The notes: generated by a model from the letters alone, not told the origin. DNA of 64,000 nt from CAVVDY01 sp963819645 (GCA_963819645.1 CAWFWZ010000011.1:1-64000); one strand, 5' to 3'. Shown: positions 47,979 to 57,559, counted from the first letter of the stretch. Made by a program: numbers and translations.

Positions 47979-48303
47979 GGTCAGACTCCTTACTCGCTCG
48001 ACTTGCCGTAACCAACCTCATAAGCGAACTCCGGTCCCGTCGGTTCTATGAGCGGTGTAAAGATGCGAGGACCGGAACTCGGGGAACATCTGCCAACGGC
48101 AAAATTATTTTAAAGGCAGCCTCCCGAAACTGTTCAAAATTGACCATTCCCACGCTCGGCTATCCCGATTAATTCCATTCCGGGACTGGCCCGTCCCATC
48201 TCACGACTTCTGACAACATCTCCGCTCTTTGTTAGCGGCAATCCTGATCCCCAGCAGGTCAGCACGAGCCATGTCGAGAGCCACAATCTACCAATGCGCG
48301 CGA
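47979..48303. other. Spacer with operator site 6
   Basis: Carries the dyad at 48131-48146; no gene supported. Confidence 0.45.
48131..48146 (-). promoter_or_regulatory. Crp/Fnr-type dyad, site 6
   Basis: TGTTCA-AAAT-TGACCA (plus strand). Read on the minus strand it is TGGTCA-ATTT-TGAACA and AATAAT follows 21 nt later, towards the zinc-ribbon gene at 47978. Confidence 0.5.
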
Positions 48304-49137
48304 TTATTTTTGTGAAGGCCCGGCATCCATACCGGGCCGGGTTGGGTTGTCGACGCTAAGCGTGCCACGCGCCGCGATCTTGCCGGCCGCCGAGGCCTTC
48401 CCTTTGAGAATCCACTCAAACGCCACTCCGATCAGGGCGCCGACCAAGGGCCCTACGAGGTAGATCCAAGTCGTATGGAAGTTGCCACGCACCACATCCG
48501 GCGCCAGCGAACGCACCGGATTCATAGACGCCCCGCTCACCGGCGCTGCCCAAAGCCCTGCCAGAGCAATGTACCCGCCCACGGCGATAGCGCCGTTCGT
48601 GCCAGTGTTCCGCGCACCAGACGCCGTGCCCAGGATCGTATTCACCAATCCGGCCGTCAGAACCACTTCCATCGCCAGCGCTTTCCCGTCGGTCACACCA
48701 CTGCCTGGCAGCGTCGCCCCGAGTGCGCCAATCGTCCCAAACATGGCCCGAAGAAACACAGCCGCACTGATGCCTCCGATCACTTGCGCCAGCATGTAGC
48801 CGGGGACTCTCTTCCAAGGGAAGTCGCGGCGCAGGGCGAATGCCAGCGTGACGGCCGGATTCAGATGCGCCCCGCTCACCGCGCCTATAAAGTAGATGAT
48901 CGCCATCACCATGATTCCAGGCGCCACCACCATCATGCCCAGAGTGACCCTGCCGCCGCTCATCACCGCGACCACGCCGCCGCCGGCAGCGACCAGCACC
49001 AGCAGGAAAGTGCCCCAGGTCTCCGCGAAGAGGCGTCGCCACTCAAGCGAGGGATCGCAGAAATCGAACGCTAATTGCCGCTCGATCATCAGTTGCTGCT
49101 GCTTCTCGTCGGGCTGACCACTTCCGGTCGATTCCAT
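48304..49137 (-). CDS. Aquaporin/MIP-family channel
   Basis: 277 residues from MESTGSGQPDEKQQQLM at 49137 (an upstream frame is open but has no ribosome site). Six membrane helices with the two half-helix loops: GAHLNPAVTLAFALRR (canonical NPA) and GASMNPVRSLAPDVV, where the usual second NPA reads NPV. A hydrophilic N-terminus of 40 residues precedes helix one. It passes water or small neutral solutes; the NPV change may alter the selectivity. It is transcribed with the preceding stress genes on the minus strand. Confidence 0.85.
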   Translation of the reverse strand: MESTGSGQPDEKQQQLMIERQLAFDFCDPSLEWRRLFAETWGTFLLVLVAAGGGVVAVMSGGRVTLGMMVVAPGIMVMAIIYFIGAVSGAHLNPAVTLAFALRRDFPWKRVPGYMLAQVIGGISAAVFLRAMFGTIGALGATLPGSGVTDGKALAMEVVLTAGLVNTILGTASGARNTGTNGAIAVGGYIALAGLWAAPVSGASMNPVRSLAPDVVRGNFHTTWIYLVGPLVGALIGVAFEWILKGKASAAGKIAARGTLSVDNPTRPGMDAGPSQK

Positions 49138-49445
49138 GCCCACCTTCCGTTCAATCTGGCGCATTCGTGAGCTCCAGTTCAATCGCTGGGTGAGTCCCGA
49201 GAGCCGATTCCTTTGCTGAGCTTCAGGGAACAATCCGTTGCCTATCCATGCCCGGTCTCCTGCTTCGGGGTTGAAGGGCTTCGTTTGGCTGTTCGAGTGA
49301 AAACACAGCGGCTTGCGGGCGCATGTGGAGATCATCAGCGATTTTCAGAAAGTCATGCGCACCCTGTCGAGCCATATTAGCCACGCTACGTATCTGCCAC
49401 TCGCCCCAGAGCAGTCTGTCGCACTCAAAGGCCGGCATACAAGGA

Positions 49446-50174
49446 TCACTGTTTGGGCACAGTGGATTGCGGGTTGCCGACCGAGATATTGTGGCCGGCA
49501 ATTGTGTATCGCCCCGAGAAACGTACTCTAGCAATTGCATCAAACGAAATTGGTATCCACATACTTTTCACCTCCCCGAATTGCATGGTGATGTGAATAT
49601 CCGTGATCCAGAAGGAAGGGCTTTTGGCGGGGACTCCTTCCAATCTGCGGATACGGAAGGTGGTTGTATCTAGCCAAACCTGCCCGCTAAAAAGGTCTCT
49701 CTCCTTCCTTTTCGGGATGATCCGTAAGACATACTCGTCAAGAATGCCGAGTTTTTCTCGTCTGAGAAAACCGAAGTCGTAGTTCGCCCGACTGATCTCG
49801 CTCTCGCGGTTTTTCTTTGCCGCCTCGACTTCCTGGTCCAAAAGCTCGCGGACCATTTTTTCTCCCCGCGACTTCCCGTCCGCCCGCGTGATTCTATATG
49901 TTTTTGTCGAGGGAGGAACAAAACTGATCTGGGCCATGATCTCAGAGCTGGGTTGCTTTTCATCGCCGTGGAATACTTTGTATTCTCGCGTCACCTCATA
50001 CGGTTGAGATCGAGCAGTGTTCTGGTTCTGAACGTCTTCAACGCGCTGCAAGATCAGTGTTAGATCGGGAGATGTAATTTCCGCCGCGGACGAAATTTCC
50101 TGTGCCGACACCGTGACCCTGGCTAGCAAAACCAGAATCGGCAACCAGAGTCTTAGCCCGAATGTTCTTATCAT
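49446..50174 (-). CDS. Secreted LolA/LolB-fold-like protein, second copy
   Basis: 242 residues from MIRTFGLRLWLPILVLLARV, a signal peptide ending near SAQ. Beta-rich body: ITSPDLTLILQRVEDVQNQN, EVTREYKVFHGDEKQPSS, LGILDEYVLRIIPKRKERDL, FSGQVWLDTTTFRIRRLEGV, PAKSPSFWITDIHI. It shares the DLF.G..W.D...F.I.R..G..AKSPSFWI block with 45673-46461. Role: envelope lipid or lipoprotein handling (inference). The frame is clean. Confidence 0.65.
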   Translation of the reverse strand: MIRTFGLRLWLPILVLLARVTVSAQEISSAAEITSPDLTLILQRVEDVQNQNTARSQPYEVTREYKVFHGDEKQPSSEIMAQISFVPPSTKTYRITRADGKSRGEKMVRELLDQEVEAAKKNRESEISRANYDFGFLRREKLGILDEYVLRIIPKRKERDLFSGQVWLDTTTFRIRRLEGVPAKSPSFWITDIHITMQFGEVKSMWIPISFDAIARVRFSGRYTIAGHNISVGNPQSTVPKQ

Positions 50175-50390
50175 CTCTGAGTTGTGACGCACGATTTGGC
50201 TTAGTTCCGTCGGTGCTCCCGGTAAGATTCAATTACCCGGCATGACTAAGAAGCCGGCGGCCATTTCTGGTTTGCGATGAGCTGTGCAACCGACGCTTGC
50301 TAAAGTCGCAACTCGGGCTGCACGGGTCAATGCCCGGAGGAGATGCAACGATTGTGAGCGCACGGTCGCCTTCCGCGTCCCAGTCCCGAG

Positions 50391-50573
50391 CTACGTCGGC
50401 ATTGATCCTCGCGACAGTTCGTAGTTCAGCGCGCAGGACTCATGCTTGCAATCGCACTGGCTCTTGATTTCTTTTCCAGCCGCTGCATCCTTGCAGTGAT
50501 CGCTGCAGTGCTGCTCATGTTCCGGGACCGTGCAATGGCATTTCGCGTTTGCACACTTCTTTTCGTTTGCCAT
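50391..50573 (-). CDS. Small cysteine-rich metallothionein-like protein
   Basis: 60 residues, MANEKKCANAKCHCTVPEHE then HCSDHCKDAAAGKEIK and CDCKHESCAL: eight Cys and several His in the spacing of bacterial metallothioneins, able to sequester zinc, cadmium or copper. ATG at 50573 with GGAG upstream. A TGNNCA dyad is 180 bp upstream with AATAGT 22 nt on, so it may belong to the stress regulon. Too small to detect other motifs. Confidence 0.7.
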   Translation of the reverse strand: MANEKKCANAKCHCTVPEHEQHCSDHCKDAAAGKEIKSQCDCKHESCALNYELSRGSMPT

Positions 50574-50889
50574 ATGGGATCTCCTCTTCATTACGAAGCG
50601 CCTGGGGCTGACGGTTTAGATTTATCTGTTTTCAGTCCGGGACGCCAGCCGAACAATGTAGCTGTGTCGCTTGATTTAAGGAACGGAGCGGGCGTCAGCT
50701 AATTAGGCAGTGCATGTCCCATCTCACTATTTCGTGAAATACGACGCAGAATCTGGTCAATTATGAACAGTATGCACATCGTTTCGTGATTTGGGATTTA
50801 TCAGTAATGAGATGTTCCGGATTAGTCCATGCAGAGGGGCAGACCGGACAGAACGGGCGCAGCATGCGCACGCTGCGTAATCGAACGCG
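50574..50889. other. Spacer with operator site 7
   Basis: Contains the dyad at 50754-50769 and promoter-like AATAGT (50726-50731) for the metallothionein gene; no other gene supported. Confidence 0.5.
50754..50769 (-). promoter_or_regulatory. Crp/Fnr-type dyad, site 7
   Basis: TGGTCA-ATTA-TGAACA. On the minus strand GATTC follows and AATAGT comes 22 nt after the site. Nearly the same 20-bp surroundings occur at 26230-26250. Confidence 0.6.
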
Positions 50890-51999
50890 TTACACCTTTG
50901 CTTCTGGGGGGTCGGACACTCCTTCAGACGGAAGGAAATCGGGCAGGTTGAGGCGCGCAACGCCAATGCGCTTGTCGGCCATTCCATAGTAGACATCGAA
51001 GCGGTCCGGTGAGCCGAGATCGTCGCGCCGGTCGATACCCGTGGGAAACACGACGTTCGCAACGACGCCCTGACGTTCCTGTGGCAGCGCAGGCGTCAAC
51101 ACCGGCTCCACCGAACGATAGCGCATCACTTGGGGATGCTCCTTCGAGAGAATCATTGCTCCCGCGGAGTAGCACAACTGGTGTTCGTTTTTCCTTGGCT
51201 GCTCCAGTTCCTTGACACCGTGATAAAAGATCAGCCAGCCGTACCGGGTGAGCACAGGCGGAGTGCCGCCGCCGATTTTGAGCCGCTCCCAGGGTGACAC
51301 TGGAGTTGCTAGCCGGTGATGAGAGGAAAACTTTCCTAGGCGACTCAGCTCATGACCCTCCAAGGCCATCGGGCAGTAGGAAATCCAGATGCTTTCTCGA
51401 TCGAGATCTACCTTGCGAGACGCGGGCTGGCACGCGGTTTCCTCCGGGCGAGTGCCAGGAAACAACGGCCGGTGAAGAATGGCGAGTTCCGGGTGCCCGG
51501 AAGGGTTATGAATGGCGACGGGAAACAGGCTGGCATCTTTGTCATCCACGTCAGCGAATTCGATCCCCTGATATGGGCCGAATGTCGCCAGCCCGAGACG
51601 ATCCCAGTGGAAGAGATCTTTGGATAGCGCGAGTGCGATTCGCGGGCCACGTGTCGAGAACGCCGTGTAGGCCATGACGTAACGCTGTAGCGGTTCTACG
51701 AATGTGATACGCGGATCCTCGCAGCCACCGCTGCCGTCGGGTCGCCGCTCATAATCAGCTTCGGGCTCCAGTGCAATGCCAAGCCGTTCTACGCCTGCCG
51801 GATCGCCGGCCTCGTTGAAGCGCACTCGGGCGATGCCGATGCGCGAGTAATTAGCCCGCGCAACCAGCCGCGGGAAGAGGTAGAGCTCGCCGTCTGGGCC
51901 ACGAACTGCTGCCGGGTTTAGGACCCCTTCAACCTCGTGAGGATTCCCCGGCTCCGGCTCCATCAACATTCCCAAACGATGCAACTTAAACCCACTCAT
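50890..51999 (-). CDS. GH130-family glycoside phosphorylase/hydrolase
   Basis: 370 residues, ATG at 51999 behind GAGGCGG. A five-bladed beta-propeller of the mannoside phosphorylase/mannosidase family: NPAAVRGPDGELYLFPRLVA, GCEDPRITFVEPLQRYVMAY, DLFHWDRLGLATFGPYQGIE, DDKDASLFP, LHRPLFPGTR, GGGTPPVLTRYGWLIFYHG and VVANVVFPTGIDRR. The ED pair in GCEDPRI holds the usual Asp proton donor position. It lies 18 bp after a phosphomannomutase-like HAD gene and downstream of manA, so it probably acts on a beta-mannoside. Confidence 0.85.
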   Translation of the reverse strand: MSGFKLHRLGMLMEPEPGNPHEVEGVLNPAAVRGPDGELYLFPRLVARANYSRIGIARVRFNEAGDPAGVERLGIALEPEADYERRPDGSGGCEDPRITFVEPLQRYVMAYTAFSTRGPRIALALSKDLFHWDRLGLATFGPYQGIEFADVDDKDASLFPVAIHNPSGHPELAILHRPLFPGTRPEETACQPASRKVDLDRESIWISYCPMALEGHELSRLGKFSSHHRLATPVSPWERLKIGGGTPPVLTRYGWLIFYHGVKELEQPRKNEHQLCYSAGAMILSKEHPQVMRYRSVEPVLTPALPQERQGVVANVVFPTGIDRRDDLGSPDRFDVYYGMADKRIGVARLNLPDFLPSEGVSDPPEAKV

Positions 52000-52016
52000 C
52001 AATCCGCCTCACAAAG

Positions 52017-52781
52017 TCACGCCGCCGCCTGATCGCGATCTGCCAAGCAAGCGATGATGGCTTGGATAACCCGCTTCGTCTCATCGGGACCTTTGACGGG
52101 AATGGAATCCACACCTGCTTTTTCGGCGGGATAGTCATTCCCTCCGACGAACAAGGCGTCGCCGATGTAAATCATCTCTTGCAATGAAACGTGCAGCAGG
52201 TCTCGCAGTTTTCTGATGCCGTAAGCTTTATCGATGCCAGGCTTGGTGATGTCAATGGATGTCGAGCCCCCGATTCGGACAGAGAACTCAGAAATCGACT
52301 TGTCAAGAATTGCCTTGATCTTCTGTCGCTTCGCGAAATCGGGATCCCATTTTTCCTTCTCTTCCAGGGGAGCCTGCTGACCTAGGGCTGAAAACGTTAT
52401 CTGGCTCCCGCGGTCTTCGATTTGCTCTCCCCAGAGCCTTTCGATCTTGAAGCCTGCACCTCCGATCGCCGTCTTGAGAGAGTTGAGTATTTTCTCTCGC
52501 TCCTCCGGGGTGAAATCCTCTTCGTAAAGTTTTTTCCAAGCCCCCGAGTATTGGTAGAACTTTGTTCCACATGTTGGCAGGATGGATAGATTCAGTAGGC
52601 GTTTGTCATGAGGAAGCTTGGAGACAACCTGCTTTTCAAACTGTGGCCAGTCGCCTCCGGAAATCACGGCTACTTTCACAATACCGAGCAGGTCATGCAG
52701 CAGCCCCGACATTTCAGGATCAACAGACGACTTACTTTCGGCGAGGGTCCCGTCCAGATCAAACACAATTAGCTTCTTCAC
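52017..52781 (-). CDS. HAD-IIB phosphatase, phosphomannomutase-like
   Basis: 254 residues. Nucleophile motif VFDLDGTLAESKSS at the N-terminus, VISGGDWPQFEKQ, CGTKFYQYSG and the metal-binding DALFVGGNDYP near the end. The cap (about 80-180) is of the IIB type seen in eukaryotic phosphomannomutase and sugar phosphatases. Between manA and GH130 with 30 bp and 18 bp gaps, it most likely processes mannose phosphates. Confidence 0.75.
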   Translation of the reverse strand: MKKLIVFDLDGTLAESKSSVDPEMSGLLHDLLGIVKVAVISGGDWPQFEKQVVSKLPHDKRLLNLSILPTCGTKFYQYSGAWKKLYEEDFTPEEREKILNSLKTAIGGAGFKIERLWGEQIEDRGSQITFSALGQQAPLEEKEKWDPDFAKRQKIKAILDKSISEFSVRIGGSTSIDITKPGIDKAYGIRKLRDLLHVSLQEMIYIGDALFVGGNDYPAEKAGVDSIPVKGPDETKRVIQAIIACLADRDQAAA

Positions 52782-52810
52782 CCGGTTTCTTCCCTACGAT
52801 TTCCGCTATT

Positions 52811-53848
52811 TCAATCCGGCAGCGCAATCTCCAACACGTTCACCGCCCCAAGGGGCCGAAAAACACACCTTCCGATCGCCGCAGGCAAGACAAATACGTC
52901 ACCCTTTCCGACGGCATAAGTGGCGCCACCGTGTTCGACCTGCCCTGCTCCCTCGACACACACCAGTACGCGCGGCAAGTCGGGGGTGCCGACGGTAAAG
53001 GGCGATTGTCCGCGCAGTCGCCACAACCGGAAGTGTTCACAATCAAACAGTCTCTCGCGTTCCACCGGAATCTTCGTTTCCACCACGGGCGTCACCCAGC
53101 CAACCGGACCTTCCGAAAAATCAATGCAAGCCATTGCTTTATCGACTTGCAGTGCGCGTGGCTTTCCGGTCTTCGGGTCAACATGGTCCCAGTCATACAG
53201 GCGAAACGTCACATCGCTGTTTTGTTGAATCTCGAACACAACAAGGTCGCCACCCAAAGAGTGAACGGTGCCTGCCCGCAGGAAAACGGCGTCGCCTGGT
53301 TTCGGAGTCAGGGATGCGAGCTGGGCCGCCACCTTCCCATTCGTGAGGGCATGCCGGATACTCACTGCAGTCTTACCTGGCCTCAGGCCCGCATAGATGC
53401 GGCTGTTTGTCCCGGCCTCCAGCACGACCCATGCTTCAGTCTTCGGGGTCTCGTTTGCTGGCAGCAGGTCGGTATTCGCGTCGGTGGGATGTACCTGGAC
53501 AGATAGCATCTGACGTGCATTGAGGAATTTCAGCAGAAGTGGGAACCGACCGAAGCGTCCGGCCAGATCTCCCAGCATTTGCCCCGGGAACTGCTTCAGC
53601 AATTCAGCGATGGTCCGGCCTTTGAGCGGTCCGTTGGCGACTCGGCTCTGATGGTCATCGCGGTCACTGAGTAACCACGCTTCCCCAATAGGGCCACTTG
53701 GCAGAGGCGAGCTCAGCAAGTCGGCCAAAAGTCGGCCACCCCAGAGACGGTACTGATAGATAGGTTCGAATCGCAGAGGATACAGAAGCGCTTCACGAGT
53801 GACTGGCTTATTTTCATCCATCACTGCCAGGCCTTTGTCGCTTTTCAT
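52811..53848 (-). CDS. manA: Mannose-6-phosphate isomerase, class I
   Basis: 345 residues. Zinc isomerase joining fructose-6-P and mannose-6-P. LRFEPIYQYRLWGGRLLADL, GEAWLLSDRDD, LNARQMLSVQVHPTDAN (Gln and His ligands), KTEAWVVLEAG (Glu ligand), AGTVHSLGGDLVVFEIQQNS (His ligand) and a C-terminal cupin with GHGG-type ends. The start at 53848 lacks a strong ribosome site; MDENKPVT at 53821 is possible. It heads a three-gene mannose operon. Confidence 0.9.
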   Translation of the reverse strand: MKSDKGLAVMDENKPVTREALLYPLRFEPIYQYRLWGGRLLADLLSSPLPSGPIGEAWLLSDRDDHQSRVANGPLKGRTIAELLKQFPGQMLGDLAGRFGRFPLLLKFLNARQMLSVQVHPTDANTDLLPANETPKTEAWVVLEAGTNSRIYAGLRPGKTAVSIRHALTNGKVAAQLASLTPKPGDAVFLRAGTVHSLGGDLVVFEIQQNSDVTFRLYDWDHVDPKTGKPRALQVDKAMACIDFSEGPVGWVTPVVETKIPVERERLFDCEHFRLWRLRGQSPFTVGTPDLPRVLVCVEGAGQVEHGGATYAVGKGDVFVLPAAIGRCVFRPLGAVNVLEIALPD

Positions 53849-53909
53849 TCGCGCCTGTTCCCTGGAGCTGAGTCCGTTTATTCCTTCATCTCAGTTCACC
53901 GATACCGGC

Positions 53910-54119
53910 CTATGGAACTCGGCTGGCTGATGGCGGCAATTGCTTCTGTCGGCCAGACGGTACAGAGGACAAGTCATTGGTGCCCACGTACACACAGAGG
54001 GCCAGAAGCATGACTACGAAACCTGCCCAGAACCGCCAATCGCGATGCGCACGTTTCCAGTAAGGCCGATGGCCATGATGACTAGGGTCCACGTGATGAA
54101 GGTGTTCGGTAGACGTCAT
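53910..54119 (-). CDS. Small single-helix membrane protein
   Basis: 69 residues, HHGHRPYWKRAHRDWRFWAG then FVVMLLALCVYVGTND: a basic His/Trp-rich end and one membrane helix. A damaged relative is at 12680-12811. Unknown function; such proteins recur in this window's stress DNA. Confidence 0.6.
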   Translation of the reverse strand: MTSTEHLHHVDPSHHGHRPYWKRAHRDWRFWAGFVVMLLALCVYVGTNDLSSVPSGRQKQLPPSASRVP

Positions 54120-54209
54120 GGATATCTCCAGTTTCTGGCAATGCCAATTGGGACCTCGAGTGAGCGAACAAAACCATGGACACCCCTCTTACGGGATGTC
54201 CACCCTGAT

Positions 54210-55010
54210 CTAAGCTCCAGTCAGAGAATAGGCAGGCTCAGGTTTATTCTCGTGCACCCAATATGGAGGTCGGCCGTAGTGCAGGTAGAGTTCCTGTTCA
54301 TAAGCGCGGGTGATCGGCGCGGATTCGACGAACTCAGGTCCACTCTTGATCGCGTCCCGCGAAAGGCCAACACAGACTTTTGAATCTGCCCAGCTCACCC
54401 GTTCAATCCACGAAGGTGAAACGAGAACCTTCTTACCTGGCCACCAGTTTCGCGTTGCCACCTCAATGTAGCGGATTGCCCAGGCTTCATCGTCCATGAC
54501 GAATCCATCCACATGGCCAATTTCGCCATCGGTCGCCTCGATATGATAGCCAGTGACGGCTTCGCTACTGCGCAGGTGCGAATCGGTCGACTCCTTCCGG
54601 ATGCGATCTTCCAGCACCCTTTTAGATCCGCCCGGTGAGGTAGCCAAACCTGTTGGGTAGGGCACTTGTCCCCACATAAAAGGCCCTCCCCAGTAATTGG
54701 GGTAGCCGTAATATCCGAGATATGCGGTCTCGTGTTGCCGCGAGACGGGCTTGTGCGTGTCGATGTTGGGACTGTTCTCAACTTGCTTCTTGGTCAGCGC
54801 CACATCTATTCGCTTGGCTCGCCAGTCCGTGTGGACTACCGAGATAGGTGAGATCAGTATCCGCCGGTCGTCAAGCCAGCCACCTGTTTCTACTGTGAGA
54901 TAGCGGATGGCCCATGTGTCATCATCGAAATAAAAGTGATCCACGGTTCCAATGTCGCCGTCCGTGGCATGGATCACGAGGCCTTTCAAGTTCGTAGCAT
55001 TCGTTAGCAT
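54210..55010 (-). CDS. PRC-barrel protein (two PRC domains)
   Basis: 266 residues. Two PRC-barrel domains: LKGLVIHATDGDIGTVDHFY then WAIRYLTVETGGWLDDRRIL, and ATDGEIGHVDGFVMDDEAWA then IRYIEVATRNWWPGKKVLVS. A Tyr/Pro-rich linker (YLGYYGYPNYWGGPFMW) joins them. PRC barrels bind RNA, proteins or photosynthetic reaction-centre subunits; in soil bacteria such two-domain forms are stress genes of unknown partner. The start at 55010 diverges from the SYLF gene at 55444 across a 430-bp regulatory region. Confidence 0.8.
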   Translation of the reverse strand: MLTNATNLKGLVIHATDGDIGTVDHFYFDDDTWAIRYLTVETGGWLDDRRILISPISVVHTDWRAKRIDVALTKKQVENSPNIDTHKPVSRQHETAYLGYYGYPNYWGGPFMWGQVPYPTGLATSPGGSKRVLEDRIRKESTDSHLRSSEAVTGYHIEATDGEIGHVDGFVMDDEAWAIRYIEVATRNWWPGKKVLVSPSWIERVSWADSKVCVGLSRDAIKSGPEFVESAPITRAYEQELYLHYGRPPYWVHENKPEPAYSLTGA

Positions 55011-55443
55011 TTATCGTGCCCTCCCGGGCAGTTGTTGGCTCCATTGCGGACTAGCACGATCGTCTGCGGCGGCCCATTGCTGCACGGACCATCAGGGCGC
55101 GCTAGATACGGGCACCGTTACCTGCCAGTCCCAGAAACTGATGCCGTTGACGCGCGTCCCACCTTTCACTGAACTTCAACCTTAACAATTGAGCAGCGAC
55201 TGTTCTGAGCAAAAGCGCTCAGCCTGTCCGGTCAAGCGGGCGCATCTGCAAAAGGATAATGAAGCCACTCTCACGTTCAGTTCTCCGTCGTTCGCCATAG
55301 AAGGCTGAACTTGTCACGGAAACCGGCGGATCGCAACCACATCTTCACACGGCGCGATGCCGTTGACCCAGGCATTAGTCCGTATTGCACAGCAATGCTT
55401 TCTCCAGGTCTCTAAGATTAAGAACTGGTGGAGGACAAGAAAA
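55011..55443. other. Divergent regulatory region (PRC-barrel / SYLF)
   Basis: Holds the dyad at 55206-55221, TAAGGT (minus strand) 21 nt from it, and AT-rich GGATAAT near 55254-55260 on the plus strand. Confidence 0.5.
55206..55221 (-). promoter_or_regulatory. Crp/Fnr-type dyad, site 3
   Basis: TGAGCA-AAAG-CGCTCA (one mismatch). On the minus strand GA follows and TAAGGT comes 21 nt later, towards the PRC-barrel gene. It could serve both divergent genes. Confidence 0.5.
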
Positions 55444-56133
55444 ATGTTGAAACGTACTCTGAGCTTCACAGCGCTAATTCTGCTTGTGACTCTAACTGCT
55501 GTGGCCTCGGATCGCGACAATGACGTTAATCGCACCGAAAAAGCTGCCCAGGTCTTCAAGGAGATCATGAACGCCCCAGATCAGGGGATCCCTCAGGATC
55601 TGTTGGAATCGGCGAAATGTATTGCCATCATTCCAGGGGACTTGAAGTTCGCCTTTATCTTCGGCGGCAACTACGGCAGGGGATTGGCAACCTGTCGCAC
55701 CGGACATGGCTGGAGCGCCCCCATGTTCTTGGCTATTGACGGTGGGAGTGTGGGCTATCAAATCGGTGGCTCTTCCACCGACCTCGTGATGCTCTTTATG
55801 AACGATCGCGCCCTGCAAAGCCTGCTCAGCGACAAATTCAAACTGGGAGCTGACGCCTCTGTGGCCGCCGGGCCCGTGGGCCGCAACGCTTCCGCCGGCA
55901 CCGACCTAAAGCTGAATGCGGAGATCTTGTCTTACTCGCGCAGCAAAGGCGTTTTCGCTGGCGTGAGTCTGAACGGCGCGGTGGTGCAAGCCGACAAAAG
56001 CGGAGACGAAGCCATGTATGGCCAGAATGTAAATCGTCATGACATTCTTGACGGCAAAGTTGCTGTACCTGCGTCGGCCCGAGTGCTGGTGGAAGAACTT
56101 GGCGGATACGTCCGCGAAGCCAAAGCTGAATAG
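55444..56133 (+). CDS. Secreted SYLF (YSC84-like) protein, second copy
   Basis: 229 residues from MLKRTLSFTALILLVTLTAV (signal peptide), ATG at 55444 behind GGAGG. SYLF blocks: EKAAQVFKEIMNAPDQGIPQ, LLESAKCIAIIPGDLKFAFI, GGNYGRGLATCRT, SAPMFLAIDGGSVGYQIGGS, DLVMLFMNDRALQSLLSD, GPVGRNASAGTD, LSYSRSKGVFAGVSLNGA. It is parallel to the paralogue at 42558-43262. Envelope lipid-associated stress protein (inference). Confidence 0.88.
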   Translation: MLKRTLSFTALILLVTLTAVASDRDNDVNRTEKAAQVFKEIMNAPDQGIPQDLLESAKCIAIIPGDLKFAFIFGGNYGRGLATCRTGHGWSAPMFLAIDGGSVGYQIGGSSTDLVMLFMNDRALQSLLSDKFKLGADASVAAGPVGRNASAGTDLKLNAEILSYSRSKGVFAGVSLNGAVVQADKSGDEAMYGQNVNRHDILDGKVAVPASARVLVEELGGYVREAKAE

Positions 56134-56463
56134 ACGAGATGGCTGCCCCCGTCTCACGATGGGGACAGCGAACTTGCGGGGACATGACAAAATACATTGC
56201 AGGCTTTCCGTAAAACGTCTGCACGATTGAAATGGCGTGGGCGACTGCTCATTTAGTGCAAGCGCCTACCCTCACTCCGCAGTCCATATCAACCGTCCCT
56301 GTTTCTGATTTCCTCCGAATCGAAACCATTCCTTACTGGCTCCTCCGGAGCCAGTTGGGAAAAATCACCTGTGTGAGCGATATTGAACAGCGCAGATAGG
56401 CATTCTTCCAACACAATTGAAACTGGTGGAGTTTCTCTTGCAGTACGATTTTTGGCAAAGCGA
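56134..56463. other. Spacer upstream of the Crp/Fnr gene
   Basis: About 330 bp without a gene. TGCTCATTTAGTGCAA near 56227 resembles the dyad half-sites but has the wrong spacing. Confidence 0.4.
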
Positions 56464-57276
56464 ATGGCAGTAATGAGAACGAAAAGCGATTTCAATCCTC
56501 ACGCTTTCCTTTCAACGATTGGAAAGGGAAGGCAGATGCTGTCTTTCCGAAAGGCCGGCGCGGTCTATGGCCAAGGCGACCCCTCGGACGGCCTTTACTT
56601 TATCCAAAAGGGAAAGATACAGCTCAGCGTCGTCTCGGAGGCTGGGAAAGAAGCAGTCCTCGGCATTTTGGGCGAGGGTGATTTCTTTGGAGAAGGCGGT
56701 CTTGCGGGTCAACTCTCGCGCATGTCGTCCGCGACGGCAAGAACTGACTGCGTCCTTCTGCATATCGAGAAAAAAGCGATGATGCTGGCCATGAGCATGG
56801 AGCCCAAACTCTCGGCCATGTTTCTCAAGTATTTACTGAAGAGAAATATCCGCTATCAGGAGGATCTGGTCGATCAGCTTTTCAATTCGAGCGAAAAGCG
56901 GATAGCGCGGGTGCTTTTGTTGATGGCTCAGTTCGGAAAAGAGGGAGTATCCGACATGACAGTCCCGCGGCTCAGTCAGGAGACCCTGGCTGAAATGGTG
57001 GGCACAACCCGTTCGCGGGTCAGCTTCTTCATGAACCGATTCAGAAAGCTTGGATTTATCAACTATGCCAGCGGGGACGGCGACACGTTGCATGTCCATA
57101 GTTCCCTCTTGAACGTCGTTCTCCACGATGACAATGCAACGATCGGGAGTTCCAAGTACACGAAGTCAAGTGCGGGCAGCAAGAGGGCTCTGGAACCACC
57201 TGCCGAGCCCGGGGCGCCACCTGACGAAGAACGTGCCCGACGGCCGCCCCTCTCCAAGCCTGCAACCGCCCTCTAA
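56464..57276 (+). CDS. Crp/Fnr-family transcription regulator
   Basis: 270 residues. A cyclic-nucleotide-binding-like sensor domain (SFRKAGAVYGQGDPSDGLYF, IQKGKIQLSVVSEAGKEAVL, GILGEGDFFGEGGLAGQ, SRMSSATARTDCVLLHIEKK) is followed by a dimer helix and the winged helix-turn-helix (TLAEMVGTTRSRVSFFMNRF, recognition helix TRSRVSFFMNRF). The C-terminal 40 residues are Pro/Ala/Arg-rich and disordered. Starts at 56464 and 56473 are both possible; neither has a strong ribosome site. No FNR-type N-terminal Cys cluster, so it probably senses a small molecule. It is the natural candidate for binding the TGNNCA dyads. A broken copy lies at 44784. Confidence 0.85.
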   Translation: MAVMRTKSDFNPHAFLSTIGKGRQMLSFRKAGAVYGQGDPSDGLYFIQKGKIQLSVVSEAGKEAVLGILGEGDFFGEGGLAGQLSRMSSATARTDCVLLHIEKKAMMLAMSMEPKLSAMFLKYLLKRNIRYQEDLVDQLFNSSEKRIARVLLLMAQFGKEGVSDMTVPRLSQETLAEMVGTTRSRVSFFMNRFRKLGFINYASGDGDTLHVHSSLLNVVLHDDNATIGSSKYTKSSAGSKRALEPPAEPGAPPDEERARRPPLSKPATAL

Positions 57277-57559
57277 TTCCGGAACATACCGCCCCTAACC
57301 ATTCCCACAAAAATAAGAATCTACGTTCACAGTGTACCGCGCCACTTCGTACTCCTCCCAGGTTGACGTCGGCATATCACCCAAACCCACAATCCTGCGC
57401 AGCAGCTGTCAGGGCTTGGAAGATCCCCTACCTGGTCCTGACGCCAAAGACCCACGATGTCTCGGTCCGACATTTCTCGACGATGGGAGCGGTAAAGCTC
57501 ACTATTCCGTCTCCTCCACCTCGTGGCGCACAATGCCCGTGAACCTGAATTAAGTTCAG

